Shown here in pieces: positions 1 to 10,179 of a DNA stretch of 64,000 nucleotides (its first letter is position 1; each line of letters starts with the position of its first letter). The DNA is from Kribbella caucasensis. Its GTDB lineage: Bacteria > Actinomycetota > Actinomycetes > Propionibacteriales > Kribbellaceae. The stretch spans positions 289,610-353,609 of the forward strand of contig NZ_SNWQ01000005.1 of assembly GCF_004361855.1 (NCBI RefSeq). The letters run 5' to 3'. The notes under the pieces are model-generated. The model made no database searches, was not told the origin of the DNA, and saw only the letters and a list, made by a program, of their open reading frames with translations. The position numbers were made by a program, and so were the translations under genes.

Positions 1-3000
1 GGCTGGCGGGACATGCCGACCGACGACTCGATGCTCGGCGCGACCGCGCGATCGGTGATGCCGGAGTTCCGGCAGCTGTTCGTCGCGGCCAAGGCCGGCC
101 GGGTGCTCGGCCTCGGGCTGGAGCGGATGGCGTTCCGGCTTCGGAAGCGGGCCGAGAAGGAGACCGAGACCTACTTCCCGTCGCTGTCCGGCCGGACCAT
201 CACCTACAAGGGGATGCTGACCACCGACCAGCTGGACAAGTTCTTTCCCGAGCTGACCGACCCGGATCTCGCCTCCGCGATCGGCGTCGTGCACTCGCGG
301 TTCTCCACCAACACGTTCCCGTCCTGGCCGCTCGCCCACCCGTACCGGTACATCGCGCACAACGGCGAGATCAACACCGTCCAGGGCAACCGCAACTGGA
401 TGCGGGCCCGCGAGGCACTGCTGGCCAGCGACCTGATCCCGGGTGACCTGGAGCAGCTGTACCCGATCTGTACGCCGGAAGCGTCGGACTCGGCCACGTT
501 CGACGAGGTGCTGGAGCTCCTGCATCTCGGTGGTCGCTCGTTGCCGCACGCGATGCTGATGATGATCCCGGAGGCGTGGGAGAACGCCACCACGATGGAC
601 CCGATGCGGCGCGCGTTCTACGAGTTCCACTCCACCCTGATGGAGCCGTGGGACGGCCCGGCGTCGGTGGTCTTCTCCGACGGCAACCAGGTCGGCGCCG
701 TGCTCGACCGCAACGGCCTGCGCCCGTCGCGGTACTGGGTCACCGAGGACGGGCTCGTCGTGCTCGCCTCCGAGGCCGGCGTACTGGACATCGACCCGGC
801 CACCGTCACCCAGAAGGGCCGGCTCGAGCCCGGCCGGATCTTCCTGGTCGACGTCGAGGCGCACCGGATCGTCACCGACGCCGAGGTGAAGTCCCAACTC
901 GCCGAAGCCCACCCGTACGACGAATGGCTGCACGCCGGCCTGATCCGGTTCGAGGACCTGCACGAGCGCGAGCACGTCGTCCACAGCCACGCTTCGGTCA
1001 CCCGGCGCCAGCAGGTGTTCGGGTACACCGAGGAGGAGCTGCGGATCATCCTCGGCCCGATGGCGAGGACAGGCGCCGAGCCGATCGGTTCGATGGGCAC
1101 CGACACCCCGATCGCGGCGCTGAGCGACCGGCCGCGGCTGCTGTTCGACTACTTCGCGCAGCTGTTCGCGCAGGTGACGAACCCGCCGCTGGACGCGATC
1201 CGTGAGGAGCTGGTGACCTCGCTGTCGTCGTCCCTCGGCCCGGAGGCGAACCTGCTCAACCCGGGCCCGGCGTCCTGCCGTCAGGTGGTGCTGCCGTTCC
1301 CCGTGATCACCAACGACGAGCTGGCCAAGCTGCGGCACATCAACCTGGACGGCGACATGCCGGGCCTGGCGACCACGGTCCTGCGCGGCGTGTACGACGT
1401 GGAAGGCGGCGGTACGGCGCTGCGCGAGCGGCTGGACGAGATCTGCGCCGAGGCGTCCGCCGCGATCGCGGACGGCGCCCGGATCGTGGTCCTGTCCGAC
1501 CGGCACTCCAACGCGGACAAGGCGCCGATCCCGTCGCTGCTGCTCACCTCCGCGGTCCACCACCACCTGGTCCGGGAGAAGACCCGCACCCAGGTCGGCC
1601 TGGTCGTCGAGGCCGGCGACGTCCGCGAAGTCCACCACGTCGCCTTGCTGATGGGGTACGGCGCGGCCGCGATCAACCCGTATCTCGCGCTCGAGTCGGT
1701 CGAGGACCTCTGCCGGCAGGGCACCTACCTGCCCGGGATCGAGCCGGAGCAGGCGGTCCGGAATGTGGTGAAGTCGCTCGGCAAGGGCGTGCTCAAGGTG
1801 ATGTCCAAGATGGGCGTCAGCACCGTCGCGTCGTACACGGGCGCCCAGATCTTCGAGGCGACCGGGCTGGCTCCGGATCTGGTGGACACCTACTTCACCG
1901 GGACGTCGTCCAAGCTCGGCGGTGTCGGGCTGGACGTCATCGCCGAGGAGGTCCGCCGCCGGCACCTGCGCGCGTATCCGGCCGACGGCATCCTGCCGGC
2001 GCACCGCAAGCTCGAGATCGGCGGTGAGTACCAGTGGCGCCGGGAGGGCGAGCCGCACCTCTTCGACCCGGAGACCGTGTTCCGGTTGCAGCACTCCACC
2101 CGCACCGGGCGGTACGACGTCTTCAAGCAGTACACCCAGCGGGTCAACGAGCAGTCCGAGCGACTGATGACTCTGCGCGGGCTGTTCGCCTTCAAGTCGG
2201 GCCGGCAGCCGATTCCGGTCGAGGAGGTCGAGCCGGTCAGCGCGATCGTCAGGCGGTTCTCCACTGGTGCGATGAGCTACGGCTCGATCAGCGCCGAGGC
2301 GCACCAGACGCTGGCGATCGCGATGAACCAGCTGGGTGGCAAGTCGAACACCGGTGAGGGCGGCGAGGACTCCGACCGGCTGCACGACCCGTCCCGGCGG
2401 AGCTCGATCAAGCAGGTCGCGTCCGGCCGGTTCGGCGTCACCGCGGAGTACCTGACGAACTCCGACGACATCCAGATCAAGATGGCGCAGGGTGCCAAGC
2501 CCGGCGAGGGCGGGCAGCTGCCCGGCCAGAAGGTCTACCCGTGGGTGGCCAAGACGCGGCACTCGACGCCGGGCGTCGGGCTGATCTCGCCGCCGCCGCA
2601 CCACGACATCTACTCGATCGAGGATCTGGCCCAGCTGATCCACGACCTGAAGAACGCGAACCCGTCGGCCCGGATCCACGTGAAGCTGGTCTCCGAGGTC
2701 GGGGTCGGCACGATCGCCGCCGGGGTCAGCAAGGCCCACGCGGACGTAGTACTGATCTCCGGTCACGACGGTGGGACCGGCGCGGCCCCGCTGACGTCGC
2801 TGAAGCATGCCGGTGGTCCGTGGGAGCTCGGGCTGGCCGAGACCCAGCAGACCCTGCTGCTGAACGGTCTGCGGGACCGGATTGTGGTCCAGACCGACGG
2901 CCAGCTGAAGACTGGCCGGGACGTCATCATCGCGGCCCTGCTCGGTGCGGAGGAGTTCGGTTTCGCCACCGCGCCGCTGGTGGTGTCGGGCTGCATCATG

Positions 3001-4155
3001 ATGCGGGTCTGCCACCTCGACACCTGCCCGGTCGGCGTCGCGACCCAGAACCCGGTACTGCGTGAGCGGTTCGCCGGGAAGCCCGAGTTCGTGGTCAACT
3101 ACTTCGAGTTCATCGCCGAGGAGGTCCGCGAGTACCTGGCGGAGCTGGGTTTCCGGTCCCTCGACGAGGCGATCGGGCACGCCGACGTAGTGGACATCCA
3201 GCGCGCGGTGGACCACTGGAAGGCCGACGGGCTCGACCTGACCCCGATCCTGCACGTGCCGTCGTTGCCGGAAGGCGCAGCCCGGCACCAGACCGTGCTG
3301 CAGGACCACGGGCTCGACAAGGCCCTCGACATCGAGCTGATCCGGATCTGCTCGCCGGCCCTGGAGTCCGGCGAACCGGTCCGCGCCCAGCTGCCGATCC
3401 GGAACGTCAACCGGACCGTCGGAACCATGCTCGGCCACGAGATCACCAAGCGGTACCGCGCGGCCGGGCTGCCGGACGGAACGATCGACCTGACCTTCAC
3501 CGGGTCGGCAGGCAACTCGTTCGCCGCCTTCGTGCCGAGCGGCGTGACGCTGCGGCTGGAGGGCGACGCCAACGACTACGTCGGCAAGGGCCTGTCAGGT
3601 GGCCGGGTCGTCATCCGGCCGGACCGGCACGCGCGGTTCGACGCGGCCGACCAGATCATCGCCGGCAACGTGATCGCGTACGGCGCGACCTCGGGCGAGC
3701 TGTTCATCAGTGGTGGGGTGGGGCAGCGGTTCTGCGTCCGCAACTCCGGTGCCACCGCCGTGGTCGAGTCGGTCGGCGACCACGCGTGCGAGTACATGAC
3801 CGGTGGTCGCGTCGTGGTGCTGGGCGCGGTCGGCCGGAACTTCGCGGCGGGCATGTCGGGCGGCGTGGCCCACGTGCTCGACCTGGACCCGACCTTGGTC
3901 AACCCGGAGCTGGTGGATCTGCACCCGCTCACCGAGGCGGAGTCCGACCTGTTGCACGACCTGGTCCGCAGGCACCACGAGGAGACCGGTTCGGAACGGG
4001 CGGCCAAGCTGCTCGCCGACTGGCCCGAGGCGGCCGCCAGGTTCACCACGGTGATGCCCCGTGACTACGCCCGCGTGCTGGCGGCCAAGGCGGCCGCCGA
4101 ACGGGACGGGCTGGACGAGGACGCCACAACGCGAGCGATGATGGAGGCCATCTGA
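1..4155 (+). CDS. gltB: Glutamate synthase (NADPH) large subunit, 5' end outside window
   Basis: The large subunit of glutamate synthase makes two glutamates from glutamine and 2-oxoglutarate. The frame is open from base 1 (GWRDMP...), so the catalytic N-terminal Cys and roughly the first 120-150 residues lie upstream; 1384 residues are visible. The rest of the class II amidotransferase domain is present ([20 protein letters not shown] near residues 98-125). It is followed by the FMN-binding synthase domain with the 3Fe-4S cysteines C-x5-C-x4-C at about residues 998-1009 ([15 protein letters not shown]). The C-terminal glycine-rich beta-helix domain (GNSFAAF, GKGLSGG, GGVGQRF) ends the protein. 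The stop overlaps the gltD start by one base, so the two subunits are translationally coupled. Confidence 0.97.
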   Translation, partial: GWRDMPTDDSMLGATARSVMPEFRQLFVAAKAGRVLGLGLERMAFRLRKRAEKETETYFPSLSGRTITYKGMLTTDQLDKFFPELTDPDLASAIGVVHSRFSTNTFPSWPLAHPYRYIAHNGEINTVQGNRNWMRAREALLASDLIPGDLEQLYPICTPEASDSATFDEVLELLHLGGRSLPHAMLMMIPEAWENATTMDPMRRAFYEFHSTLMEPWDGPASVVFSDGNQVGAVLDRNGLRPSRYWVTEDGLVVLASEAGVLDIDPATVTQKGRLEPGRIFLVDVEAHRIVTDAEVKSQLAEAHPYDEWLHAGLIRFEDLHEREHVVHSHASVTRRQQVFGYTEEELRIILGPMARTGAEPIGSMGTDTPIAALSDRPRLLFDYFAQLFAQVTNPPLDAIREELVTSLSSSLGPEANLLNPGPASCRQVVLPFPVITNDELAKLRHINLDGDMPGLATTVLRGVYDVEGGGTALRERLDEICAEASAAIADGARIVVLSDRHSNADKAPIPSLLLTSAVHHHLVREKTRTQVGLVVEAGDVREVHHVALLMGYGAAAINPYLALESVEDLCRQGTYLPGIEPEQAVRNVVKSLGKGVLKVMSKMGVSTVASYTGAQIFEATGLAPDLVDTYFTGTSSKLGGVGLDVIAEEVRRRHLRAYPADGILPAHRKLEIGGEYQWRREGEPHLFDPETVFRLQHSTRTGRYDVFKQYTQRVNEQSERLMTLRGLFAFKSGRQPIPVEEVEPVSAIVRRFSTGAMSYGSISAEAHQTLAIAMNQLGGKSNTGEGGEDSDRLHDPSRRSSIKQVASGRFGVTAEYLTNSDDIQIKMAQGAKPGEGGQLPGQKVYPWVAKTRHSTPGVGLISPPPHHDIYSIEDLAQLIHDLKNANPSARIHVKLVSEVGVGTIAAGVSKAHADVVLISGHDGGTGAAPLTSLKHAGGPWELGLAETQQTLLLNGLRDRIVVQTDGQLKTGRDVIIAALLGAEEFGFATAPLVVSGCIMMRVCHLDTCPVGVATQNPVLRERFAGKPEFVVNYFEFIAEEVREYLAELGFRSLDEAIGHADVVDIQRAVDHWKADGLDLTPILHVPSLPEGAARHQTVLQDHGLDKALDIELIRICSPALESGEPVRAQLPIRNVNRTVGTMLGHEITKRYRAAGLPDGTIDLTFTGSAGNSFAAFVPSGVTLRLEGDANDYVGKGLSGGRVVIRPDRHARFDAADQIIAGNVIAYGATSGELFISGGVGQRFCVRNSGATAVVESVGDHACEYMTGGRVVVLGAVGRNFAAGMSGGVAHVLDLDPTLVNPELVDLHPLTEAESDLLHDLVRRHHEETGSERAAKLLADWPEAAARFTTVMPRDYARVLAAKAAAERDGLDEDATTRAMMEAI

Positions 4156-5621
4156 TGGCTGACCCGAAGGGATTCCTGACCACCCCACGCGAGGTCGCGG
4201 ACCGCCGTCCGGTGACCGAGCGCGTACAGGACTGGAAAGAGGTCTACCCCGGTGGGCCCGGCAAGGCGTTGCTGCCGATCATCACCAAGCAGGCCGGCCG
4301 CTGTATGGACTGCGGTATCCCGTTCTGCCACTCGGGCTGCCCGCTCGGGAACCTGATCCCGGAGTGGAACGACCTGGTCTGGCGGGACGACTGGTCCGGC
4401 GCGATCGAGCGGCTGCACGCGACGAACAACTTCCCGGAGTTCACCGGCCGGCTCTGCCCGGCGCCGTGCGAACCGGCCTGCGTGCTCGGCATCAACCAGG
4501 AGCCGGTGACGATCAAGAACGTCGAGGTCGCCATCATCGACAAGGCCTGGGAGTCCGGTGACGTCCGGCCGCAGCCGCCCGAGTGGCTGACCGGCAAGAC
4601 GATCGCGGTCGTCGGCTCCGGGCCGGCCGGTCTGGCCGTCGCCCAGCAGCTGACCCGCGCCGGTCATACCGTCGCGGTCTACGAGCGGGCCGACGCACCG
4701 GGCGGGCTGCTCCGCTACGGCATCCCCGAGTTCAAGATGGAGAAGGTGCAGGTCGAGCGCCGGATCCAGCAGATGAAGGAGGAGGGCACGGTCTTCCGTT
4801 CCGGCGTCAACGTCGGCGTCGACGTCACCGGGACCCAGCTCAAGCAGCGGTACGACGCGGTCGTGATCGCCACCGGCGCCACGGCTGCCCGGGATCTGCC
4901 GGTGCCGGGACGCGAGTTCGGCGGCATCCACCAGGCGATGGAGTACCTGCCGCAATCGAACCGGGTGGCGCTCGGCGAGACGGTGCCCGACCAGATCGTT
5001 GCTACCGGCAAGGATGTGGTGATCATCGGTGGTGGTGACACCGGGGCCGACTGCCTCGGCACCGCGCACCGGCAGGGTGCTCACAGCGTCACCCAGCTGG
5101 AGATCATGCCGCGCCCCTCGGACGACCGTCCGGCCGGGCAGCCGTGGCCGACGTACCCGATGATCTACCGGGTCGCCTCGGCGCACGAGGAAGGCGGCGA
5201 GCGGGTCTACTCGGTCTCGACGGTCGACTTCGCCGCCGATGCCGAGGGCAACGTCTCCGGCCTGAACCTGGTCGAGGTCGAACTGGTCGACGGCCGCTTC
5301 ACCCCGATCGAAGGCACCGAGCGCACCATCCCCGCCCAGCTGGTGCTGCTGGCGATGGGCTTCCTCGGTCCCGAGCGGGAGGGTTTCCTCGAGCAGCTCG
5401 GTGTGGACCTGGACGAGCGCGGCAACGTCAAGCGCGACAAGTCCTACCAGACGTCGGTCCCCGGCGTCTTCGCCTGCGGCGATGCCGGCCGGGGCCAGTC
5501 CCTGATCGTCTGGGCCATAGCCGAAGGCCGCTCCTGCGCCAACGGCGTGGACGCCCACCTGACCGGCTCCTCCACCCTCCCCACGCCCATCCCCCCAACC
5601 GCCCGCCCCCTCGTGGTCTAG
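4155..5621 (+). CDS. gltD: Glutamate synthase (NADPH) small subunit
   Basis: This 488-residue flavoprotein passes electrons from NADPH to the large subunit. Near the N-terminus are the two Fe-S cysteine groups (CMDCGIPFCHSGCPLGN at about 52-68 and CPAPCEPAC at about 100). A Rossmann FAD site (VVGSGPAG) follows at about residue 155, an NADPH site (IIGGGDTGADC) at about 295, and the closing FAD motif (GVFACGDAGRGQSLIVWAI) near the end. The start ATG overlaps the last base of gltB (TGATG). Length and domain order are normal for the family. A long inverted repeat follows the stop. Confidence 0.97.
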   Translation: MADPKGFLTTPREVADRRPVTERVQDWKEVYPGGPGKALLPIITKQAGRCMDCGIPFCHSGCPLGNLIPEWNDLVWRDDWSGAIERLHATNNFPEFTGRLCPAPCEPACVLGINQEPVTIKNVEVAIIDKAWESGDVRPQPPEWLTGKTIAVVGSGPAGLAVAQQLTRAGHTVAVYERADAPGGLLRYGIPEFKMEKVQVERRIQQMKEEGTVFRSGVNVGVDVTGTQLKQRYDAVVIATGATAARDLPVPGREFGGIHQAMEYLPQSNRVALGETVPDQIVATGKDVVIIGGGDTGADCLGTAHRQGAHSVTQLEIMPRPSDDRPAGQPWPTYPMIYRVASAHEEGGERVYSVSTVDFAADAEGNVSGLNLVEVELVDGRFTPIEGTERTIPAQLVLLAMGFLGPEREGFLEQLGVDLDERGNVKRDKSYQTSVPGVFACGDAGRGQSLIVWAIAEGRSCANGVDAHLTGSSTLPTPIPPTARPLVV

Positions 5622-5669
5622 ACCGCGCGGGAGTCGGGGCAACCTGTGAAGACAACCCCAACAACGACT

Positions 5670-5753
5670 GCTTACGTTTGTTCTTTCTCACCCGGCCGGA
5701 CCCGGGAAAGTTGCCCACGGCCCGCACAAGGGTGAGAAAGAGCAAGCGGAAGC
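5670..5753 (+). terminator. Long inverted repeat downstream of gltD
   Basis: Arms at 5670-5693 and 5730-5753 match at 21 of 24 positions, with a 36-nt spacer. On the + strand two of the three mismatches become G-U pairs, so the hairpin is better as RNA read in the gltD direction than in the other. There is no U-tract. It could be a terminator or processing hairpin for gltBD, or a leader structure for the next gene. Confidence 0.5.
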
Positions 5754-5860
5754 TACCCGCACCAACCGACCCACGCACCGGCAGTAGCGGGTGTCCGCAG
5801 TACGAGACCGCACCGCGCGCCCGGATGCGCCACCTTGATGAGCGCAATACCTTGGACACC

Positions 5861-7411
5861 GTGTCTCGACGGCTGGTCATACAGGCCCGGGTGCGCAAGG
5901 CCGCACCCTGGGCCGCGCTGACCCTGCTCTTTCTGATCGTCTCAACCGCCGTCGCCCTGGTCGGCTTCCTGAACGACTCCGAGCGCGTCACCATCGGTGC
6001 CCACGCCGCCACCGTCTCACCCACCCTGGACGGCCACGCCACCCTCGATCTCGGCGCCGTACTCCCGCGCCTCCGCCTCCCCACCGACCTGCCTTCCGAC
6101 CTCGGCGTCCACATCGACGTCCAGGAGACCGACGCGAACAGCCTCACGGACCTCCTTACCCGTGACGCCCTGATCGCTTCCCAGCCCGACGGTGAGATCG
6201 CCCGGATCCAGCAGGTCGTCCAGGAGCTGGCCGTCGACAACGCGGTCGCCGGCGTCGGCACCGGGCTGCTGGTCGCGGTCGTCGTCGCGACCGGCTGGAC
6301 GATGCTCGGTCCCCGTCGCCGGCGCGAGCTGTTGCATCTGGTCCACTCGCACGAGCGGCGCGTCCAGCACCGGGAGATCGTCGTCCTGGTCGCGATGCTG
6401 ATCACGATCGCCTCGATCATCGGGCCCGGCCAGATGCGCCCGGCCCAGGCCCCGCCGACCCAATGGCGCCCGCTCGCCGAGCTGCTGCCGGAGCTGTCGT
6501 TTGACGAGCGCCTGCAGAACGTCGAGGTCGCGACCGGCTTCTCCACCACGGGCGGAATCGGCATCATCCGTACGGCGGTCGAGACGTACGAGCGGTCCAC
6601 CGAGTTCTACGGGCGGCTGCGCGACCAGGTGCCGCGGATCGGCGGCCGGATCCGGCAGGCGGCCGACGGCGAGACCGTGGCACTGCTGGTCTCGGACCGG
6701 CACGACAACATCGGGATGGACCCGTTCGCGGCCGAGGTGGCGAAGGTGGCCCGCGCCAAGGTGCTGATCGACGCCGGTGACGACTCTTCGTCGGGCCAGT
6801 CCTGGGAGGTGTTCAGCATCAACTCGCTGGCCGAGCACTTCAAGGACCTCAAGGTGGTCGCGGTGGCCGGCAACCACGACTCCGGCGGGATCATCGAGGA
6901 CGCGATGCGGAAGAACGAGTTCACCGTGCTGGACAGCAAACCGGTAGAGGTGGAGGGGATCCGCTTCCTCGGCGACAGCGATCCGACCCGGACCGGGCTG
7001 GGCAGCGCCGACACCGCGGGCGACGAGACCACCGCCGAGCAGTCCAAGCGATTGGCGGACGTGGCCTGCAACCAGTCGGAGGACCAGCGGATCTCGACGT
7101 TCCTTGTGCACGACCCGGCGTCGTACCAGGACACGGCGACGCGGGGTTGCGCGACGTTGCTGCTCTCGGGACATCTGCACCGCCAGATCGGGCCCGATAC
7201 GAAGACGGTGGACGGCAGCCCGGTGACGACGTATACGAACGGCACGACCGGGGGAGCGGCGTACGCGTTCGCCCTTGGCTACACCTTGCGCCGCCCTGGT
7301 GAGGTCACGCTGATCACCTACTCGGACGGCCAGCCGATCGGCATGCAGACCGTGACCGCGGAGCTCACCGGCGAGGTCACGGTCGGCACGTACCGGCCGC
7401 TACCTTCATGA
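5861..7411 (+). CDS. Membrane-anchored metallophosphoesterase
   Basis: Taken from the GTG at 5861 the protein has 516 residues; an in-frame ATG at 5825 is the alternative. Neither has a strong ribosome-binding site. Three hydrophobic segments lie in the N-terminal third (about residues 13-36, 128-150 and 175-195). The rest carries the calcineurin-type phosphoesterase signature: SDRHDN (Asp and His of motif I), DAGDD (II), AGNHDS (III), VHDP (IV) and SGHLHRQ (V). All metal ligands appear present. The 36-nt-loop hairpin after gltD lies in its upstream region. The substrate is unknown; the family covers phosphoesters, nucleotides and lipids. The topology suggests the catalytic domain is on one face of the membrane, probably outside. 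Confidence 0.8.
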   Translation: MSRRLVIQARVRKAAPWAALTLLFLIVSTAVALVGFLNDSERVTIGAHAATVSPTLDGHATLDLGAVLPRLRLPTDLPSDLGVHIDVQETDANSLTDLLTRDALIASQPDGEIARIQQVVQELAVDNAVAGVGTGLLVAVVVATGWTMLGPRRRRELLHLVHSHERRVQHREIVVLVAMLITIASIIGPGQMRPAQAPPTQWRPLAELLPELSFDERLQNVEVATGFSTTGGIGIIRTAVETYERSTEFYGRLRDQVPRIGGRIRQAADGETVALLVSDRHDNIGMDPFAAEVAKVARAKVLIDAGDDSSSGQSWEVFSINSLAEHFKDLKVVAVAGNHDSGGIIEDAMRKNEFTVLDSKPVEVEGIRFLGDSDPTRTGLGSADTAGDETTAEQSKRLADVACNQSEDQRISTFLVHDPASYQDTATRGCATLLLSGHLHRQIGPDTKTVDGSPVTTYTNGTTGGAAYAFALGYTLRRPGEVTLITYSDGQPIGMQTVTAELTGEVTVGTYRPLPS

Positions 7412-7498
7412 ACTGCACGATCGCCACGAGGTGTTAACCGTCCAGTAACGGGGGCGGACCAGCAACCGAGTGGTCTTGTAGGAGTAGGGTTTTGTGAC

Positions 7499-8941
7499 GT
7501 GCGTCGCGCAAAGATCGTTTGTACGCTTGGCCCGGCTACGGCCGCCCCCGAGCGCATCCTGGAACTCGTCCAAGCAGGCATGGACGTCGCCCGGCTCAAC
7601 TTGAGCCACGGCGCCCACGCCGAGCATGAGCGCATCTATCAGCGGATTCGGACGGCCGCGGCCGAGACCGGGCAGAACGTCGGCATCCTGGTCGACCTGC
7701 AGGGCCCGAAGATCCGGCTGGCGGAGTTCGCCGAAGGCAAGGTCACGCTGACCTACGGCGAGCGCTTCACCATCACCACCCGGGAGGTCCCGGGTGACGT
7801 CACCATCTGCGGTACGACGTACGACGGGCTGCCGGGTGACGTGAATCCCGGGGACCAGCTGCTCATCGACGACGGCCGGATCGCGCTCGTCGCCGAGGAG
7901 GTGACCGAGACCGACGTGGTCTGCCGGGTCACCGTCGGCGGTCCGGTCTCGAACCACAAGGGCATCAACCTCCCCGGTGTGAACGTCAGCGTGCCGGCCC
8001 TGTCCGAGAAGGACGCCGAGGACCTGCGCTGGGCGCTGCACCTGCCGGCCGACATGATCGCGCTGTCGTTCGTCCGGGACGCGGCCGACATCCAGCTGGT
8101 GCACAAGATCATGGACGAGGAAGGTCACCGGGTGCCGGTGATCGCCAAGATCGAGAAGCCGCAGGCGGTCGCCAACCTGGACGAGATCGTCGACGCGTTC
8201 GACGGTTTCATGGTCGCTCGTGGCGACCTCGGCGTGGAACTCCCGCTCGAGGAGGTCCCGCTGGTGCAGAAGCTGATCATCGACCAGGCCCGGCTGAACG
8301 CGAAGCCGGTGATCGTCGCCACCCAGATGCTGGAGTCGATGATCTCCGCCCCCCGGCCGACCCGGGCCGAGGCGTCCGACGTCGCCAACGCGGTGCTCGA
8401 CGGCGCCGACGCGGTGATGCTGTCCGGTGAGACCAGCGTCGGCCGGTTCCCGATCGAGACGGTCAAGACGATGGCCCGGATCGTCAAGACCACCGAGGAG
8501 CAGGGCCTGAGCCGGCTCAAGGAGATCGACTGGGAGCCGCGGACCAAGGGCGGCGTGATCGCCAAGGCCGCGGCCGACGTGGCCGAGCGGATGGAGGCGA
8601 AGTACCTGGTCGCCTTCACCCAGAGCGGTGACACCGCGCTGCGGCTGGCCCGGTACCGCACCGAGATCCCGGTGCTCGCGTTCACCCCGGTTCCGTCGGT
8701 GAGCGCGTGGCTCAGTGTGGTGTGGGGGATCGAGACGCATATCGTCCCGACCGTCGACCACACCGACGACATGGTCCGCCAGGTCGACCAGCGCCTGCTC
8801 GAACTCGGCAAGCTGAAGAAGGGTGACCTGGTCGTCATCGTGGCCGGCAGCCCGCCCAGCATCCCCGGCTCCACCAACGCCCTCCGAATCCACCGAATGG
8901 GCGACGCCATCGAAGGCATAGCCCCCGGCTACCGCAAGTAG
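7499..8941 (+). CDS. pyk: Pyruvate kinase
   Basis: Converts phosphoenolpyruvate and ADP to pyruvate and ATP in the cytoplasm. The 480-residue length is typical. It opens with RRAKIVCTLGPAT, the usual N-terminus, from a GTG preceded by AGGAG about 15 bases upstream. Substrate and cation residues are visible: NLSHG (about 37), the active-site block VIAKIEKPQAV with the catalytic Lys, MVARGDLGVE, and ATQMLESM followed by PRPTRAEASDVANAV. The C-terminal allosteric domain starts around residue 350. A hairpin terminator follows the stop. Confidence 0.97.
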   Translation: MRRAKIVCTLGPATAAPERILELVQAGMDVARLNLSHGAHAEHERIYQRIRTAAAETGQNVGILVDLQGPKIRLAEFAEGKVTLTYGERFTITTREVPGDVTICGTTYDGLPGDVNPGDQLLIDDGRIALVAEEVTETDVVCRVTVGGPVSNHKGINLPGVNVSVPALSEKDAEDLRWALHLPADMIALSFVRDAADIQLVHKIMDEEGHRVPVIAKIEKPQAVANLDEIVDAFDGFMVARGDLGVELPLEEVPLVQKLIIDQARLNAKPVIVATQMLESMISAPRPTRAEASDVANAVLDGADAVMLSGETSVGRFPIETVKTMARIVKTTEEQGLSRLKEIDWEPRTKGGVIAKAAADVAERMEAKYLVAFTQSGDTALRLARYRTEIPVLAFTPVPSVSAWLSVVWGIETHIVPTVDHTDDMVRQVDQRLLELGKLKKGDLVVIVAGSPPSIPGSTNALRIHRMGDAIEGIAPGYRK

Positions 8942-8957
8942 AACCGAAGTACTCGAT

Positions 8958-8988
8958 CGAGGCGGGCACCCACAGGCTGCCCGCCTCG
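8958..8988. terminator. Hairpin between convergent pyk and VOC gene
   Basis: An 11-bp perfect stem (8958-8968 with 8978-8988) and a 9-nt loop lie 17 bases after the pyk stop. A short pyrimidine run follows on the + strand. It probably ends pyk and may also serve the convergent gene. Confidence 0.7.
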
Positions 8989-9017
8989 CCCCCTTTGCGG
9001 GAGGCGCGCGGCCGGCT

Positions 9018-9374
9018 TCAGTCCGGCAGGTTGTAGGCGACCGGATGCATCGGCTGGTACACCGGCAACCTGGCGCCGCTCGGCAGGGTGATGGACGCCA
9101 GCCGTCCCCAGCCGGCGTCGGTGATCTCTCCGGAGACCGACGCACCGGCCGCCGACACCTTGGCCAACGCCGCCTCAATGTCCTCGCACATCAGATAGAA
9201 CTCGTGCGCCTCGTCGCCCTCGGTCGGATGTACGGCGATCTCAGCCGGCGGCAACCGGAAGATCAGCCAGCCTCCACCTGCGTCAACGTGCGGAAATCCC
9301 AACACGTCGGCAATGAACGCCCGATCCGCCTCAGCATCCCGGCTGTAGATGATCACGTGCGACCCGACGAACAT
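9018..9374 (-). CDS. VOC (glyoxalase/bleomycin-resistance) family protein
   Basis: A 118-residue single-domain protein of the vicinal oxygen chelate superfamily, with the paired beta-alpha-beta-beta-beta layout (VIIYSRDAEADRAFIADVLGF, then FYLMCEDIEAALAKVSAAGA and GWGRLASITLPSG). The ATG at 9374 was chosen because GAGAGGAG lies just upstream. The substrate cannot be told from sequence. It converges on pyk across a shared hairpin. Confidence 0.82.
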   Translation of the reverse strand: MFVGSHVIIYSRDAEADRAFIADVLGFPHVDAGGGWLIFRLPPAEIAVHPTEGDEAHEFYLMCEDIEAALAKVSAAGASVSGEITDAGWGRLASITLPSGARLPVYQPMHPVAYNLPD

Positions 9375-9415
9375 GACCCACTCCTCTCCCGGTCGACCCC
9401 GCTCAGACGACGACT

Positions 9416-9890
9416 TTACGACTTCGGCCCGACATACCCGTCGACCTTCCCAACTGCCTCCCGCCGAGCCGCCCAGTTGATCACCCGGCAACCATCGGAG
9501 TTGAACACCCCACTCACGAACGGCTCGGGGCACCCGGCAACGATCTCCCGCTGCCAACCGGCCAACTCGATCCTGCGCTTGTGCTTCGGCCCCACACCCA
9601 TGCTGCGGAAACAGACAAGGCCAGCGAGTAGACGTCCTTCTTCAGATTCGACAGACAACAGCACCGAGGTACAACCCCAGCAGATGCGCGTTGGGCCCCA
9701 CCGGGAGCTGCCCCTTGGCGCACCGCGGACAAGCCGTCGGGTCGTTCTGAGGAGCCCGCCGGTCCCGCCACTACGGAGAGTGGCGGTCGTCATCCCCCGT
9801 CGCCGGCTGGTTGAACTCCAGCCTCCAGCCTCCAGCGCACCAAGCGTGGCCAGACGCACCCGAACGTCATACATGAGATGAGATTCGCAG
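9416..9890 (-). pseudogene. Degraded HTH/LAGLIDADG-like endonuclease relic
   Basis: This is a broken copy of the gene family represented intact at 10180-10950. Read on the minus strand, one frame (about 9660-9750) gives ACPRCAKGQLPVGPN followed by LLGLYLGAVV. That matches the zinc-knuckle and first LAGLIDADG-like motif of the intact gene, but the acidic residue is lost. A second frame (9416-9610) gives RRIELAGWQREIV, FVSGVFNSDGCRVINW and a VGKVDGYVGPKS tail, matching the second motif and the C-terminus. The segment between the motifs is largely missing. The two parts are out of frame, so no full protein can be made. Its 5' boundary is uncertain. Confidence 0.75.
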
Positions 9891-9919
9891 CAACGACCGA
9901 CAGATTCCGATCGAATGTG

Positions 9920-9937
9920 TGCCCTGGGTGCCCTGGG
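9920..9937. repeat. 9-bp direct repeat at the tRNA 3' end
   Basis: TGCCCTGGG occurs twice in tandem, at 9920-9928 and 9929-9937. The second copy is the 3' acceptor strand and discriminator of the tRNA; the first lies just outside the gene. Such a duplication is the sort of scar left by insertion or excision at a tRNA end, or by polymerase slippage. Confidence 0.85.
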
Positions 9938-10004
9938 TGGGACTCGAACCCACACTGTATGGTGTTTGAGACCATCATCTCTGCCGAAATTGGATTACCA
10001 GGGC
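9929..10004 (-). tRNA. tRNA with CAA anticodon (Leu), short class I form
   Basis: Read on the minus strand, 76 nt fold into a full cloverleaf. The 7-bp acceptor (GCCCTGG/CCAGGGC) ends in discriminator A73. The D arm has one C-A mismatch and the invariant A14 and GG. The anticodon arm is ATGGT/ACCAT with loop CTCAAAC, so the anticodon is CAA (codon UUG, leucine). The T arm is GTGGG/CCCAC with loop TTCGAGT. The variable region is only 5 nt (ACAGT), whereas bacterial tRNA-Leu normally has a long class II variable arm. CCA is not encoded. The last 9 bases of the gene are duplicated directly downstream. Confidence 0.85.
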
Positions 10005-10179
10005 GTGTGCCCGAAGATCGTAGCCCACCGAGTGGAGCGCTGCCTGGTTGGGCGCGCGGTCTCAGTGAACTGATCACCTCGAGGCGACTGCTTCGACTCG
10101 GACTATCTTCTTGTTTTTTAGGGCTTCTGGCAAATCCGGGTTGGACTGAGACTGTCGGCGGCGAGCGCGAACATGAGAC

